A stretch of DNA of 64,000 bases from Selaginella tamariscina (Eukaryota > Streptophyta > Lycopodiopsida > Selaginellales > Selaginellaceae). The stretch's first letter is position 1. The number at the start of each line of letters is the position of its first letter. Position numbers and translations under genes: made by a program. The stretch spans positions 1 through 64,000 of the forward strand of contig PUQB01000201.1 of assembly GCA_003024785.1 (NCBI GenBank), read 5' to 3'. Below, one piece after another: positions 33,836-44,460 of this stretch. Below the pieces are notes generated by a model. It was not told where the DNA came from and ran no database searches. It was given only the letters and a program-made list of their open reading frames with translations.

Positions 33836-34298
33836 GTGTGTGCGCGCGCTCCCGCTCGTGTGATAAGTGTCAACCCTAAATTCACTGTTAGAACTGTGCT
33901 AACATTTTATAATTTATTCTATATTACCCCCTCTATATATATATACATACACATATACAAATAATTAATTTACATATTAAATCAGATGGTTGAAGAATTT
34001 TTTAGTTTAATTAATTAAAATAAATGAGATGTATCTAAACCCTAATCCGTAAGCAGTTTATAATTTAATCTACCCGATAAGTCCGAACTGTTGAGGGTTG
34101 AAGACTTAATAAATTCTTATTTAGTATAATTGATTTAAGTTGTTGACTTTTTAAATGGGATTAAGTTGACTTTTTGGACATGTAGTATATGCGTAGGATA
34201 TTCTGTGTACGTGCACATATATATCGTCTACATATGCATACTTTTCACGACATGCAGTTTCTTGGAAACGTTACAAGTATAATCCTACGCATTCGTTC

Positions 34299-34336
<38 letters not shown>

Positions 34337-34381
34337 TATATACCTTATCGTATGCACATCGTATGAAACATCTTCAACAAG
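33836..34381. other. intergenic region upstream of GRDP
   Basis: AT-rich. A (TA)n run lies at 34304-34334. No gene. The 50 bp before the ATG (34382) are probably the 5' UTR. Confidence 0.5.
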
Positions 34382-36431
34382 ATGGATGATCACGCCCAGG
34401 CGTGCGTGTTAGTAAGCGTGGATTTGGTAGCAGCCGCAAGATCGCAGCTAAATTTCCTAGCGAGTGTTCACGCTAATCCTCAGCTGTTTAATGAAGCTGT
34501 GTTGAAGAAGGCGATCGAGCGGTCTCTCTCTCTCTCTATAATTAACTCGTGTTTAATCTTGTTTAATCTTTCTGTTTTGCACTGTAGATATGAACACTGT
34601 TGGCTTCCTTTGGCGAATTCGTCTCCCGGTTTGGTGCCCCTCTGGATTGTGAGTGGATCTGGCACTGTCATCGTCTTAATCCCGTAAGTTTAGAAACCAT
34701 AAATACGTTTAAGCTTAATTACGTTTTATTTTGTTTAAAACAGAAAAAACGCACACATGGTGTGCGTATATGTATGGGTGTGAAACACATATGCGTTGCG
34801 TGTGTGTGTGTGAACTATCTACATATACGTTCAACGGAATTTGCTTTATATCTATATTATAACTGTATTGTTGTGTGTGTGTATGTTGGTGTGCGGTGTG
34901 AATCATTTACATATACTCCAGTTACGTTGCTACATAATTTAAGAACGTACTTACACACAAAGAATGTGTGTGTGTGGTGAATTGTTTACATATACAAGGA
35001 CCTGCTTGGTATGCTTATCATTGTTCTTCTATATGCACACATACGTGTATGTGGAGTGGGTTTGTGCACTTACTATGATGCATATATGTGTATAATATTG
35101 ATTATATACACACAATATACTATTTTTAAAAATTTAATTAATTTTTATAAAGGTCCAATATGCCAAGGATTGCAAGCAGCTATTCGGGAAGATCCTCGAT
35201 GCACCTCTATTACGGAAGACACAAGAGAATGTTTCATCAAGTGAACGCATATGGTCGAAAACATATCCGAATGAACCATACAACCTTAATCTTTACGGTC
35301 CGATACACGCGTGTGTGTGTGTGTGTGTGTGTATTGAACTTGTGCATTTGTAGTATATGTTAATAAAATCTCTCTCAGCAGGTAACATGACACTGAGTAA
35401 CTCGGGACTTTCTAAATCCATATCATATGACTTGATTAGTGCCGTCTCAAGACAATCATCCTTTTATTATCAGGTATCTTATTCACACACACATAGTTTT
35501 TACACACAGACATATGTGTGTGTATACTGAACTACTTCTATAGGTGTCGAGGCACATTACTTAGACGAGAGTTTCCTAGCTGCGGCATTAAAACGATACA
35601 AAGCATTTCTATGGCTTGTCAAGGAACATGGAGATTCTACATTCATGGTTCCAACTTATGACATTGACTTAATGTGGCATTCACACCAGCTAAGTCCTGT
35701 TAGTTACGAGAAGGATATGCTTCCTTACTGGGCAAGGTTTTCGAGCACGATGACACGGATAGCAACAGAGATCCTGGTGGTAAACTAAATACCGGATATT
35801 CCAACACCCGTACACTATGGGAGAAGATGTACGGATTCCCTTATGAGAAAGCTGGCTGCATGTACAGAGGTGAACCACCTGTACCACTTGCTTATCCACC
35901 TGCCAATTATGACGTGGATCTCTCACTTGTTGCGAAGGGTAACTCTCACTTGACCAACAGACGCTTGATCAAGGTCTCCTCTCTCTCTCTCTCTCTCAAA
36001 CACACACACACACACACACCACGCACGCATACATAAAGACACTCTTTGTCTGTATGGTAGTAAAAATGCACTCCCCATCTTCCACACATCCCTTATGTTC
36101 TCTCTCTCTCTCTCTCATACGCACACACACACACACACACATAAAGACACTCTTTGTCTGCATGGTAGTAAAAATGCACTCCCCATCTTCCACACATCCC
36201 TTATGTTCTCTCTCTCTCTCTCTCATACACACACACACCACACATAAAGACACTCTTTGTTGTATGGTAGTAAAATGCACTGCCCATCTTCCACACATCC
36301 CTTATGTTGTCTCTCTCTCTCTCTCATACACACACACACACACATAAAGACACTCTTTGTTTGTATGGTAGTACAAATGCACTCCCCATCTTCCACACAT
36401 CCCTTATGTGTTCTCTCTCTCTCTCTCTTCT

Positions 36432-36505
<74 letters not shown>

Positions 36506-37966
36506 AAGACACTCATTGTCTGTATGGTAGTACAAATGCACTTCCCATCTTCCACACATGCCTTATGTTCTACCACTAGGCTGTAATATGGACACACACA
36601 CACACAAACATGCTTGAGTTACAGGTATATCTGTCGCTGTTAGATGTAAAAGGTATGTCCACGGACTCGAGCTATGTTGTGATGAAGGTTATGAAGCACT
36701 GTAAGGGGTTCAAGATGAAAACCAGGAAGAAGAAGGGATCTGAACCGTTCAATCAAGTGTACATGTTCGAGGTGGAGCTCTCAACCGCAGGATTGTCATT
36801 TGAACTCAGGTAGAGAGGCCCTTCATGTCTAAACTCTTACTCAAGTCCCCAAGCTGGGAAAGTTGGGGATTCCATGGGATAAGGTTCTCTCTGCAGATAT
36901 GCAATCCCTTTGTGGATGGTTCCCATTAGAAGGCACAGGAAACAAACTGATCTCCGTGCAGCTTTTCCTTAGTGTAACTCCTCCAGTTACTGGTCCGTAC
37001 TTATTCACAAGTGTACGGACTAGAGACACGGGGATGTCCGGTGCAGCTAAGCATAAGCATAAATTTGAAGATGGTTATGGATTACGAAGACGGTTTATGA
37101 TCATGTGAACTCCGAAGTTTATGTGATTCGTTCAAGGTATTATAAAAACATTATACTATCCATACATATATTATTTTAATTATTTTAATAATGTTAAATA
37201 TTATTAACAGAGAAAAGAAAGAAGGAACTGATACATTTAAGGACCTCTCAAGAACAGAGAGAGTTATACATGTTCATCAAGGAGGTTGGAAGTACGAAAG
37301 TTATACCAACAACGGTGTTATCCAAGGTAAATTAATTAAATCTCAGTTACCACTGTATATATAAGCCTTAATCTTGATTATAGGTGTGATTTTGGGATCT
37401 GCTAATCAGCTAAGCAGTGTTTCCGATGATAGAACATGGTCCCTAATGGATGGTCTAGTGGTTTTAACCATTAAAAGAAATGATAACGATCCAAAATGGA
37501 ATTGGAGACCTCAGCTATACGTGTCTGGGAAAACTTCGGTATGTGTATACCACGCACGCACGCACGCACGCACGCACTGATGGTTGTTGTGTGAGCAGAT
37601 AATGCTTTTCGCTGGATGTAAGGGCGAGTTTGCGATACCTGGTACAACAGAGATGCAAGAAGCTGGGTTTGTAACCATGGTTCGATATACTAGAGACGCT
37701 CCTCAAGGCAAAGCAACCGCTCTTTTCAACTGGATATCCGGCTCCATGCAGGTGTGCGTGCGTGCGTGTGTGTGTGCGTACGCGTGCTAACTAGTGTAAA
37801 CAGATAGACCATGACGAGGATGTCGTGCTTGTTTTGCTTTTATCAATGGCCATAAGCACGTCTGTCACTGAAATGCTAAAGAAGACTGTTCCTTACAGAA
37901 TGAAGACAAGGGCACGACCGCGCTACAGAAATGCTGATCACTTGGGTACTCTCTCTCTCTCTCTTT

Positions 37967-37997
<31 letters not shown>

Positions 37998-38263
37998 GCA
38001 CGCACGCATGCACACGCACTGATATGATGTGAGTAGGGGCTGTTGAGATGGACCGTAGGAGCGTGAACCGTGACTACTTTTATATGGGCGGCAGCTCAAT
38101 GCTAATATGGTGGATGTTGTATAGTACAAGTGTAAACCAGGGTGCTGTCTGTGGTGGTGCTTGCGGTGGTGCTGGTGGTGGAACATGTGGAGGCGGAGCA
38201 TGCGGTGGTGGGTGCGGTGGTGGTGGTGGTTGTGGCGGAGGCTGTGGAGGCTGCGGTGGCTAA
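34382..38263 (+). CDS. glycine-rich domain protein GRDP (DUF1399 family)
   Basis: Eleven exons: 34382-34521, 34588-34683, 35153-35297, 35382-35473, 35544-35973, 36625-37136, 37211-37326, 37384-37538, 37599-37751, 37804-37945, 38037-38263; about 736 residues. N-terminal DUF1399 region with DCEWIWHCHRLNPV and the repeat-like PTYDIDLMWHSHQLSPVSY. A C2-like segment follows in exon 6 (YLSLLDVKGMSTD ... KGSEPFNQVYMFEVEL). The C-terminus is a Cys/Gly tail of about 35 residues (GGACGGAGGGTCGGG and so on), as in Arabidopsis GRDP1, a protein linked to ABA and osmotic-stress responses. Conserved reading changes frame at about 34635, 35557, 35720, 36811, 36850 and 37092, each in a short run. Intron 5 holds a five-copy tandem repeat. 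Without the error interpretation this would be scored a pseudogene; canonical splice sites and intact domains argue against that. Confidence 0.85.
35974..36624 (+). repeat. tandem array in GRDP intron 5, unit about 100-108 bp (five copies)
   Basis: Unit: (CT)n, then (AC)n, then ATAAAGACACTCTTTGTCTG, then TATGGTAGTAAAAATGCACT, then CCCCATCTTCCACACATCCC. Copies of ataaagacact start at 36033, 36141, 36244, 36344 and 36503. Spacing is 108, 103, 100 and 159 bp; the last is longer because of an expanded (CT)n(AC)n tract (36415-36502). Confidence 0.95.
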
Positions 38264-38499
38264 TTTTATCATTAACACCTCTTCAAGTTTATAATATTCA
38301 TTGTATTGTATTCTAGTTGTTGTTGTGTGCATGTTGTCTCCTTTGCTAGGAGGAGCAAATCATCTGCATATAATATCGTGTATAAAAAGTATTGTTTCAC
38401 TCGGATATCCAATAGTTATATGTTGGCCACAAGAGTTTCAATAGCATCAATGTAAAAAAAGGGGATCCTTCCCATATCACATTGCACTTTGATGAAGGT
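38264..38499. other. 3' flank of GRDP
   Basis: Probable 3' UTR, then unremarkable sequence up to the LINE remnant. Confidence 0.4.
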
Positions 38500-39930
38500 T
38501 CAAGTCTAGTGCGTCAAGCAAGGACCTAAGCTTCTAGTTCTTCCATGTGTTCGAAGAGTTTCTTTAGGTATAATATCAAATGCATTCTTGAAGTATACAA
38601 ACAACATAGCAATGGCCCTTGTTTTCCTTCTCTGCAACTATCCTTGGTGTTATAAGGTGGTCTAATGTAAAGGAAACTTGCATGTTCTCTGGCATGCTTC
38701 TCGTGTTGTTCTCCCATGTTGTGAGACGTGCTTCAAGCAGTCTTAACATTAACTTTACAAAGATAAACACAATCGTGATGGTTTTATAGTTCCTTGGATT
38801 AACTAATCTCTAATGTAATAGCATTATCCTTTTTCCTTAGCCATAAAGATTAAAAGTTAATTAGAGGGTTTTTATTATTTAACAATATAACCGTGATTTA
38901 ATTGAGACAAATTATTTTACTAAATAAAAACCATAATATCCAACCTTGAAATTAGGAACTACCTTGTTCATCTTCCACGTTTCTAGCATACCTATTTTGA
39001 CCACTGACTTGAGTATGGAAATGAGTACTTCTGCTAAGAAGTTAATGCCTACCATCTTCAGAAGTTCTGTTGTGATCCCATGTGTGTCAAATGCTTTTTC
39101 CTTTAGCAATTTCTACATAGCTTTTATTAACTTCCTCTATTGTAAGATCTAAGAATTTTCTCTCCATTTAACCTTTGGGCCTATACTTATCATACAGTCA
39201 TGTTGGATGTATGCTAGCATTGCATCATGGTTAAGCATCACACTACTTATTTTCTCTTCTTCTTTGCTTTAACCACCTTTTTGAAGTATCTTTGTACTTC
39301 TTTACAACCCTCATATATGTGCTTTCTAACTATTCATACCCATGCATATAACTCTTTACATTCCTGGTCCCATCAAGGTTTCAATGGTAAGCATAAGTAT
39401 TTTATGTTGCATTGTGTGTCCATGATTTGAGTGACTACTCCTTCCCTAAAGCATCTGCATATATTTTAGGGGGATTGTGCATTTATTATTCAAATAAATT
39501 AGTTCGCTATAAATGTCATTGCCCAGCTCTTGTTTTTATGTCTTTGTAAGCCTCTTTTATTGGCACTTGTGTCTCAGGTGTTACATTTTGCCTTTCATTG
39601 GGTGTCATTGTGAATTGTTGGTGCTCATGTCCTTTGCTCACGCTTTCTATGGGCACTCCAAGTGTGAGTGTTTTAGTTGCCTTGTCCAATGTAAGACAGG
39701 TGTCTCTTGGAAATATTTGTGTCCCATGCATCCTTTGAACAAACTTGTATAGCTGTCTCTATCTCTCCATTTATTTCCACTTGAATGTTGTTAGTACATC
39801 TTCTTTTTTAATTGAGAGTGGGGTGGCATTCAAAAGAGCTTCATTGAGGATGAGACTTTGTGTCATAGTTTTTACTATGACTCTTCTTTACTTTGGACAT
39901 TGACTGTTGTTACCTATTGTACTATGTTGA
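38500..39930 (-). mobile_element. degenerate LINE-type reverse transcriptase remnant
   Basis: On the minus strand, 39109-38930 reads like the start of a non-LTR RT (ITTELLKMVG, ISILKSVVKIGML, ETWKMNKVVPNFKVG), and 38770-38590 like the following RT part (LEARLTTWENN, ENMQVSFTLDHLITPRIV, KGHCYVVC). Compare the usual 'DGI..ELLK', 'W....VVPIFKKGD' and 'R...Q.GFRP..ST.D.I' pattern. Several in-frame stops and frame shifts separate the pieces. The minus-strand sequence out to 39730 may be the region upstream of RT. Old and inactive. Confidence 0.65.
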
Positions 39931-39939
39931 CAAGCCCTA

Positions 39940-41605
39940 GATGTAGTGAGAAACAGCCTTGCTTAGTGCACTTAGGTGTTTAGGGGTAGTCCGGCCAGCT
40001 GTCCTTAGATATCGCGAGAAACTCTAAGCGAAGGTAACACTTATCTTTATAAAACTCTTACCCTCGTTTTCCGTGTCCCGGTTGGGTTAATGAGTGAGTT
40101 CGGCGTGTCGGATATGCTTAAAATACCCCAGATTTGACAGGTTAGGGTTTAGGGGTCGATGGATAACTCACCAAGTACGTTCCCTATGGGAATGAATTTC
40201 AGTGCTAGCCCACTTATGTAAACAGGAAAACAGGGGGGGCCTCTATCACATAAATAAAGTAGTATGTATAGGAGAGTTCCTAGGTTCATGACTGAGTCGT
40301 TACTCTTCTGCCTGCAATTAGCTTGTGTCGTTAAGGCACAACCCTATTGTGCCGCCCTAACTTCCAGGGGTATGTCCCACCTTCGGGGTAGCTTACCCTT
40401 AACGTTGGCGAATCCATGCCTGGGAGGTCTTGTCGGAATGCACGTTCCAAGAGGCAGAGGTTGAGGCTTGTCTCCAGCCTCCTCCTCCACGTCAAGCTAG
40501 GTGTAGCACTCACGGCCAAGCAAGGCACATCCGTGTCCTTGTCCAACTGTGGGCGTGGGATCTTGTTTGACAGGTTCACGTTACCTGGTTCCTGAGGGTT
40601 CATTGAGGGGTTCTAGAGTTGGCATTTAGGAGCCACGTTTGTGGCACTTGGTGCAACTCTTGAATCTAAGGGCTATGGCATGATAGCCCACATCGGGGAA
40701 GGCAGTGTCACATGGAGATGTGACACTGGGCTAAACGTCACATGGTACAACGCCTGAGGCACGCCCTTTGGGGTTATGTCATGGGCTTGTCGCCAAGGGG
40801 TTGGATACTTTAGCAAACATGCTTGTGCTTGCACTAGGGTGCTAAGCCTTGGGCATCCGCTCAAGGGAGGTTAGGTCTCATAACTAGGTGTGCTTTGGCA
40901 CACTTGGCTAGGGGAGTGTTCTCCTTGGAATTCAAGGGTTGAACAACCTAAACATGTTAGCAGGAGCCCTTTTGAGGCACTCGCAAGGTCAATGTGCTTA
41001 GGGTTATCCCAAACCTAGCCTTAGGGAGTTTGCTTAGCAGAACACTCGTGTCCGCCTACGGCGCACACTCGTGTCCTCACTAAGTACTAGCCCTAGGTCT
41101 AGGGTATAACTTGGCAAACCCTTAGGGGTTAGTCGTGGTTCAGGGTACCCCTTGTCGCCCTAAAGGGTTGTACTCCCGGATGAGGGTGATTCCTCAAGGG
41201 GTAAGTGACGATGCCTTAGCTCTGTCAGGGGTATGTGTGGAACACACTCTCCTTGATGGGGGTTAGGGCATGAGCCTGTCTAGGTCTTCTAGGGCAAGAC
41301 CCTAAGTCAACTAGGGTTATCCCTCAAGGGTTTTGGGGGTAGACACTCTAGGGAGACTTAGGCTAAACCCTAAGTCAACTAGGGTTATCCCTCAAGGGTT
41401 CTGGGGGCAGACATTCTAGGGAGACTTAGGCTAAACCCTAAGTCTCCTGTCCACTTGGGCATTAGAGTCTAACCCTAGGGGTCGTTGGGTTGTTCTGGGA
41501 AACTTAGCGTTGCTCACATAGGGTGATGACATCAAATGACCACCTAGCAACCATGTGTTGCCACATATTGGCCCTTTGGGTTAAAACTCTGACACTTTGG
41601 GTTGT
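39940..41605 (-). mobile_element. LTR-type repeat with a copia pol end, best-preserved copy of its family
   Basis: GC-richer than everything around it. At the right edge (about 41525-41600, minus strand) the reading includes RANMWQHMVARWSFDV, the same as the RANMWQYMIAKWSSDV segment at the end of the copia pol at 31 kb, so the rest (39940-41520) lies in LTR position. Related, more decayed copies lie at 7020-8060 (same orientation) and 31040-31990 (opposite). No further pol sequence follows on the right, so this is a solo-LTR-like remnant, broken. Confidence 0.6.
41301..41450. repeat. 68-bp tandem duplication inside the LTR-type repeat
   Basis: Two head-to-tail units beginning CCTAAGTCAACTAGGGTTAT at 41301 and 41369, with a third partial start at 41437. 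The units differ by only a few bases. Not seen in the other two copies of the family. Confidence 0.85.
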
Positions 41606-42401
41606 TTCTTATGCTCCCCATACTAGAGGCATCTATGCATGTGTACTCTACATTTGCTAAGTTGTTCCATCGTTTGAAGTTGATGGTCCTTATTTCTATG
41701 ACTCCTTATGGCTTGGGGTGTCATTGTTGTGTTCTTATTTAATAAAGGGCACATCTTTCCAAGTTCTTCAGCTGATCATTGCAAAATGTTTATAAAAGAT
41801 ACCTTTGGTTTATTTTGTTCATGTATAATTGGTGGTGCTCCTATCCGTTCCTTATTCCCATTCCCTTTCTATTGCTTGTCTTAGTTTGGTCCTTTGGTCC
41901 TTTAGCTAGTGGTCATTTCTTATTTGATGTTGTCCCATTGCATCTATCTTCCTTTAGGGTCCTATCTCACGTCTGAGTTGGTGTTTCTTGTGTGCCCCTC
42001 ATTTGTGGTTGCTCCATGTCTTTTTTCTTTTTTCAAATTCCTATCATTTATCATGTCATTCCTCCTTTTCTCAAATTCCTCGTTAAATACCACCTATAAA
42101 CCTTCATCTTGCATCTTATCAAGGGTGATCATTATGTCCGCATGGTCTAGGTTTTCATATGTATTTTAATCATATAATAAATTCCAAGTAATAACTGGCT
42201 GGAATATTCAGAATAATATCCTTTCGTCCTTACATAAAATTATATGATTTAACCGTATGTAATTGGATCAAAGTTTTAGAGAGTATATACTCAAGAATAA
42301 AACGACTTTTATGTTTTCACACAGACAAAAAAGCTTGAATAAAATAGAAAAGTCACCACCCCCCTTTTTCAAATTTTTTCTATTAAATCTTTCTTCACTA
42401 A
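41606..42401. other. repeat-derived DNA, possibly a continuation of the LINE remnant, and 3' flank of NTF2
   Basis: Mixed T-rich sequence with no intact ORF. It could be the 5' part of the same minus-strand LINE, split by the LTR-type insertion, but I see no clear endonuclease motif. Bases 42180-42401 are the 3' flank of NTF2. Confidence 0.35.
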
Positions 42402-42588
42402 TCACGCATAGTTCAGCCTGAAGATGTCGTTGTAGACATAGAAACTCCCTGAGGCGTGGCTATCAGATGAAACATCTGCACATTAATTCATAATTAAAAC
42501 CATAAATTTTATAGTTTTATTATAGTAATATATCCACACACACAGAATTATATATATATATAATATATTATATATATATATAATATAT

Positions 42589-42621
<33 letters not shown>

Positions 42622-43413
42622 ATATAGCAGACTACTAATCTCTCCTCTCACACGCACGCATTATAATCCCAGCATATAAAGAAACTTCCACAGAAAACCA
42701 AGTAATATAACTAGAGTATCTATATTAATTAAAAAGGGTGTTTGATTGAGCAATTACAAACTAGCTAAGAGAGTCGACAACACAACTTAACTGATGAGAC
42801 GTTAAGTATAACAAATTTAACTGACGGCAAAAAGGCAAACGACTAAGAACTGCATTGTAGTTCAATAGGAATTTATATTGAAATTATATTGACAAAGACA
42901 ATAACTACATAAATTAATAAGTATACACAAGTTTCACACACGGGGTACCTGGCTGAACTTGAGAGCGTGCTCCTCACCAGGGAGCTGGAGATTGCCACTG
43001 ACAAAGACGAGCATACCACCGGGGGCACCAGAGGGCTGGCAATCAACAGTCGAGATGTGATGCTTACACTGCTGGAACGGCAAGCTGTTAAGCTTCGCGG
43101 AGATGTTAGCGGCGCCTTGAAATTGCTGTCCCTCGAAGGTGAGCATGGATCCATCCTGGTACAGACCCACTAATCCCGCCCTGTTCGTGTCGAATGTGTT
43201 GTAGTAGTGATCCACGAACGCCTTTGACACCTGCGTCAAGAACATAACATCTCCGATGAAAAAATCTAATTTTGCACAGAAAAACAAGCAGAAAGTCCGC
43301 ATTTTTCCCAGAAAATCAAGCAATAATGGGAATTTTTCAGAGAAAACACCGCCATAGCACGCCATACACTATAATCATCCACACACACGTACCTGCTCCG
43401 GATCCATCGCCAT
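42402..43413 (-). CDS. NTF2: nuclear transport factor 2 (NTF2)
   Basis: Three exons on the minus strand: 43413-43393 (MAMDPEQ), 43230-42949 and 42475-42402; about 125 residues, the normal NTF2 size. Exon 2 gives VSKAFVDHYYNTFDTNRAGL, LVGLYQDGSMLTFEGQQFQG, HHISTVDCQPSGAPGGMLVF and the ALKFSQ end. This is the cone-shaped NTF2 fold that carries RanGDP into the nucleus and binds FxFG nucleoporins. Exon 3 begins MFHLIATPQG in phase, but the conserved end SFYVYNDIFRLNYA is in a neighbouring frame; one base appears to be missing at about 42447 in CAGGGAGT. Taken literally the protein would end in a novel tail (VSMSTTTSSG). Intron 2 (42476-42948) contains a long (TA)n tract. Confidence 0.92.
42547..42626. 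repeat. (TA)n microsatellite in NTF2 intron 2
   Basis: About 80 bp of alternating TA with three TAATAT interruptions, self-complementary throughout. Confidence 0.95.
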
Positions 43414-44460
43414 AGCTCGGGTGCCTCGCGATCGATAGAACACGCTCCAGAAAACCCTCGTTTAGGGTTCTAACCCTGGTTAGGGTTCTTTCCTCTTATC
43501 CAAGATAAGGGCTAGAGCATATTCTGTTAATTTAACATTTTAAATGTTTTTTGAATTCTCGTGGTGGACCCCATTAGCATTATTGTAGGATATATGAGTC
43601 GATTATATAAGTTATAACAAATATTAAGGTTTAAAATCTCAACATTAAACATATTATTAATAAGAAAATGTTATAGATATTAGTATGTATAATGTGCATT
43701 ACACAACTTGTATATGGGTGTGTATATGTTTGTGTACTTTCTAATGCTGAAAGCTAACTCTATTATATATATATATAATATATATATATACCCCCACATG
43801 GATATGTGTATATATACATATTAATATTGATGCACTACAGTGATGGATGGCTCTATAATGTGAATGAGGCACCGCCCACGGTGGAATAAAGCTGATAAGC
43901 ATCTTCTTTACTTGATGACGACTGCATGGTAGAATATTCGTTATCTAATATTTAAGACAAAAGATGGAAAACAACAATGAAATTTTAGTATTGATACAAA
44001 CTCTTCCATATACACCATATCACGTGGCATTAACACGTGGCTGCCACGTGATCGATACATATTACAGCTTCAACACTCGGATTTGTGTTTGAAGATAAAA
44101 ATCTTAATGTTAAATTTTAATTTTAAAATTAGTAATATAATTTTAATGTAATTTTAATATAATTTATATTATGCTCATAACTAAACTATGTAACATAGTA
44201 AAAAAAATAAATACTAATATAATAATATCAACTTCATAATACACTTCAGTTTTTAATATAATCTTTACGAGTAGAGTTAACCCTTATGTTAGATGTTATT
44301 ATTGTTTAAATTATTTATGAAAAACTTATTATTATATTCTGGTGAGGCTTAATAATATGTATTATAAGAAGGTTATTATCAAACATAATCTTAATCAAGA
44401 TGCCAGATTAGTAAAGACATCATCTAAGTAGTGTAAGCCCTAGAGGTTTAGGGTTCTGCA
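43414..44460. promoter_or_regulatory. divergent intergenic region NTF2 / RMT2-like
   Basis: The NTF2-proximal end holds TTTAGGGTT (43461-43469), TAACCCT (43471-43477) and TTAGGGTT (43480-43487). The RMT2-proximal end holds GTTTAGGGTT (44446-44455), 5 bp before the ATG. These are telo-box sequences common in 5' ends of plant housekeeping genes. Two CACGTG sites lie near 44030-44050 (tcacgtggcattaacacgtgg and gccacgtgatc). The middle is AT-rich and featureless. Confidence 0.5.

Noticed and set aside
36054-36603. Long ORFs on both strands rich in THTH, SLSL, VCVC or RERE
   Set aside because: They are translations of the (CT)n(AC)n array in GRDP intron 5, open in all frames because dinucleotide repeats lack stops.
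35974-36624. CRISPR-like spaced repeat
   Set aside because: The repeated unit is about 100 bp with no distinct spacers, lies in a plant intron and contains microsatellites; it is a VNTR.
34382-38263. GRDP as a pseudogene
   Set aside because: Six breaks, but each lies in a short run and fits a lost base, while all splice sites and domains are kept; sequencing error is the simpler reading.
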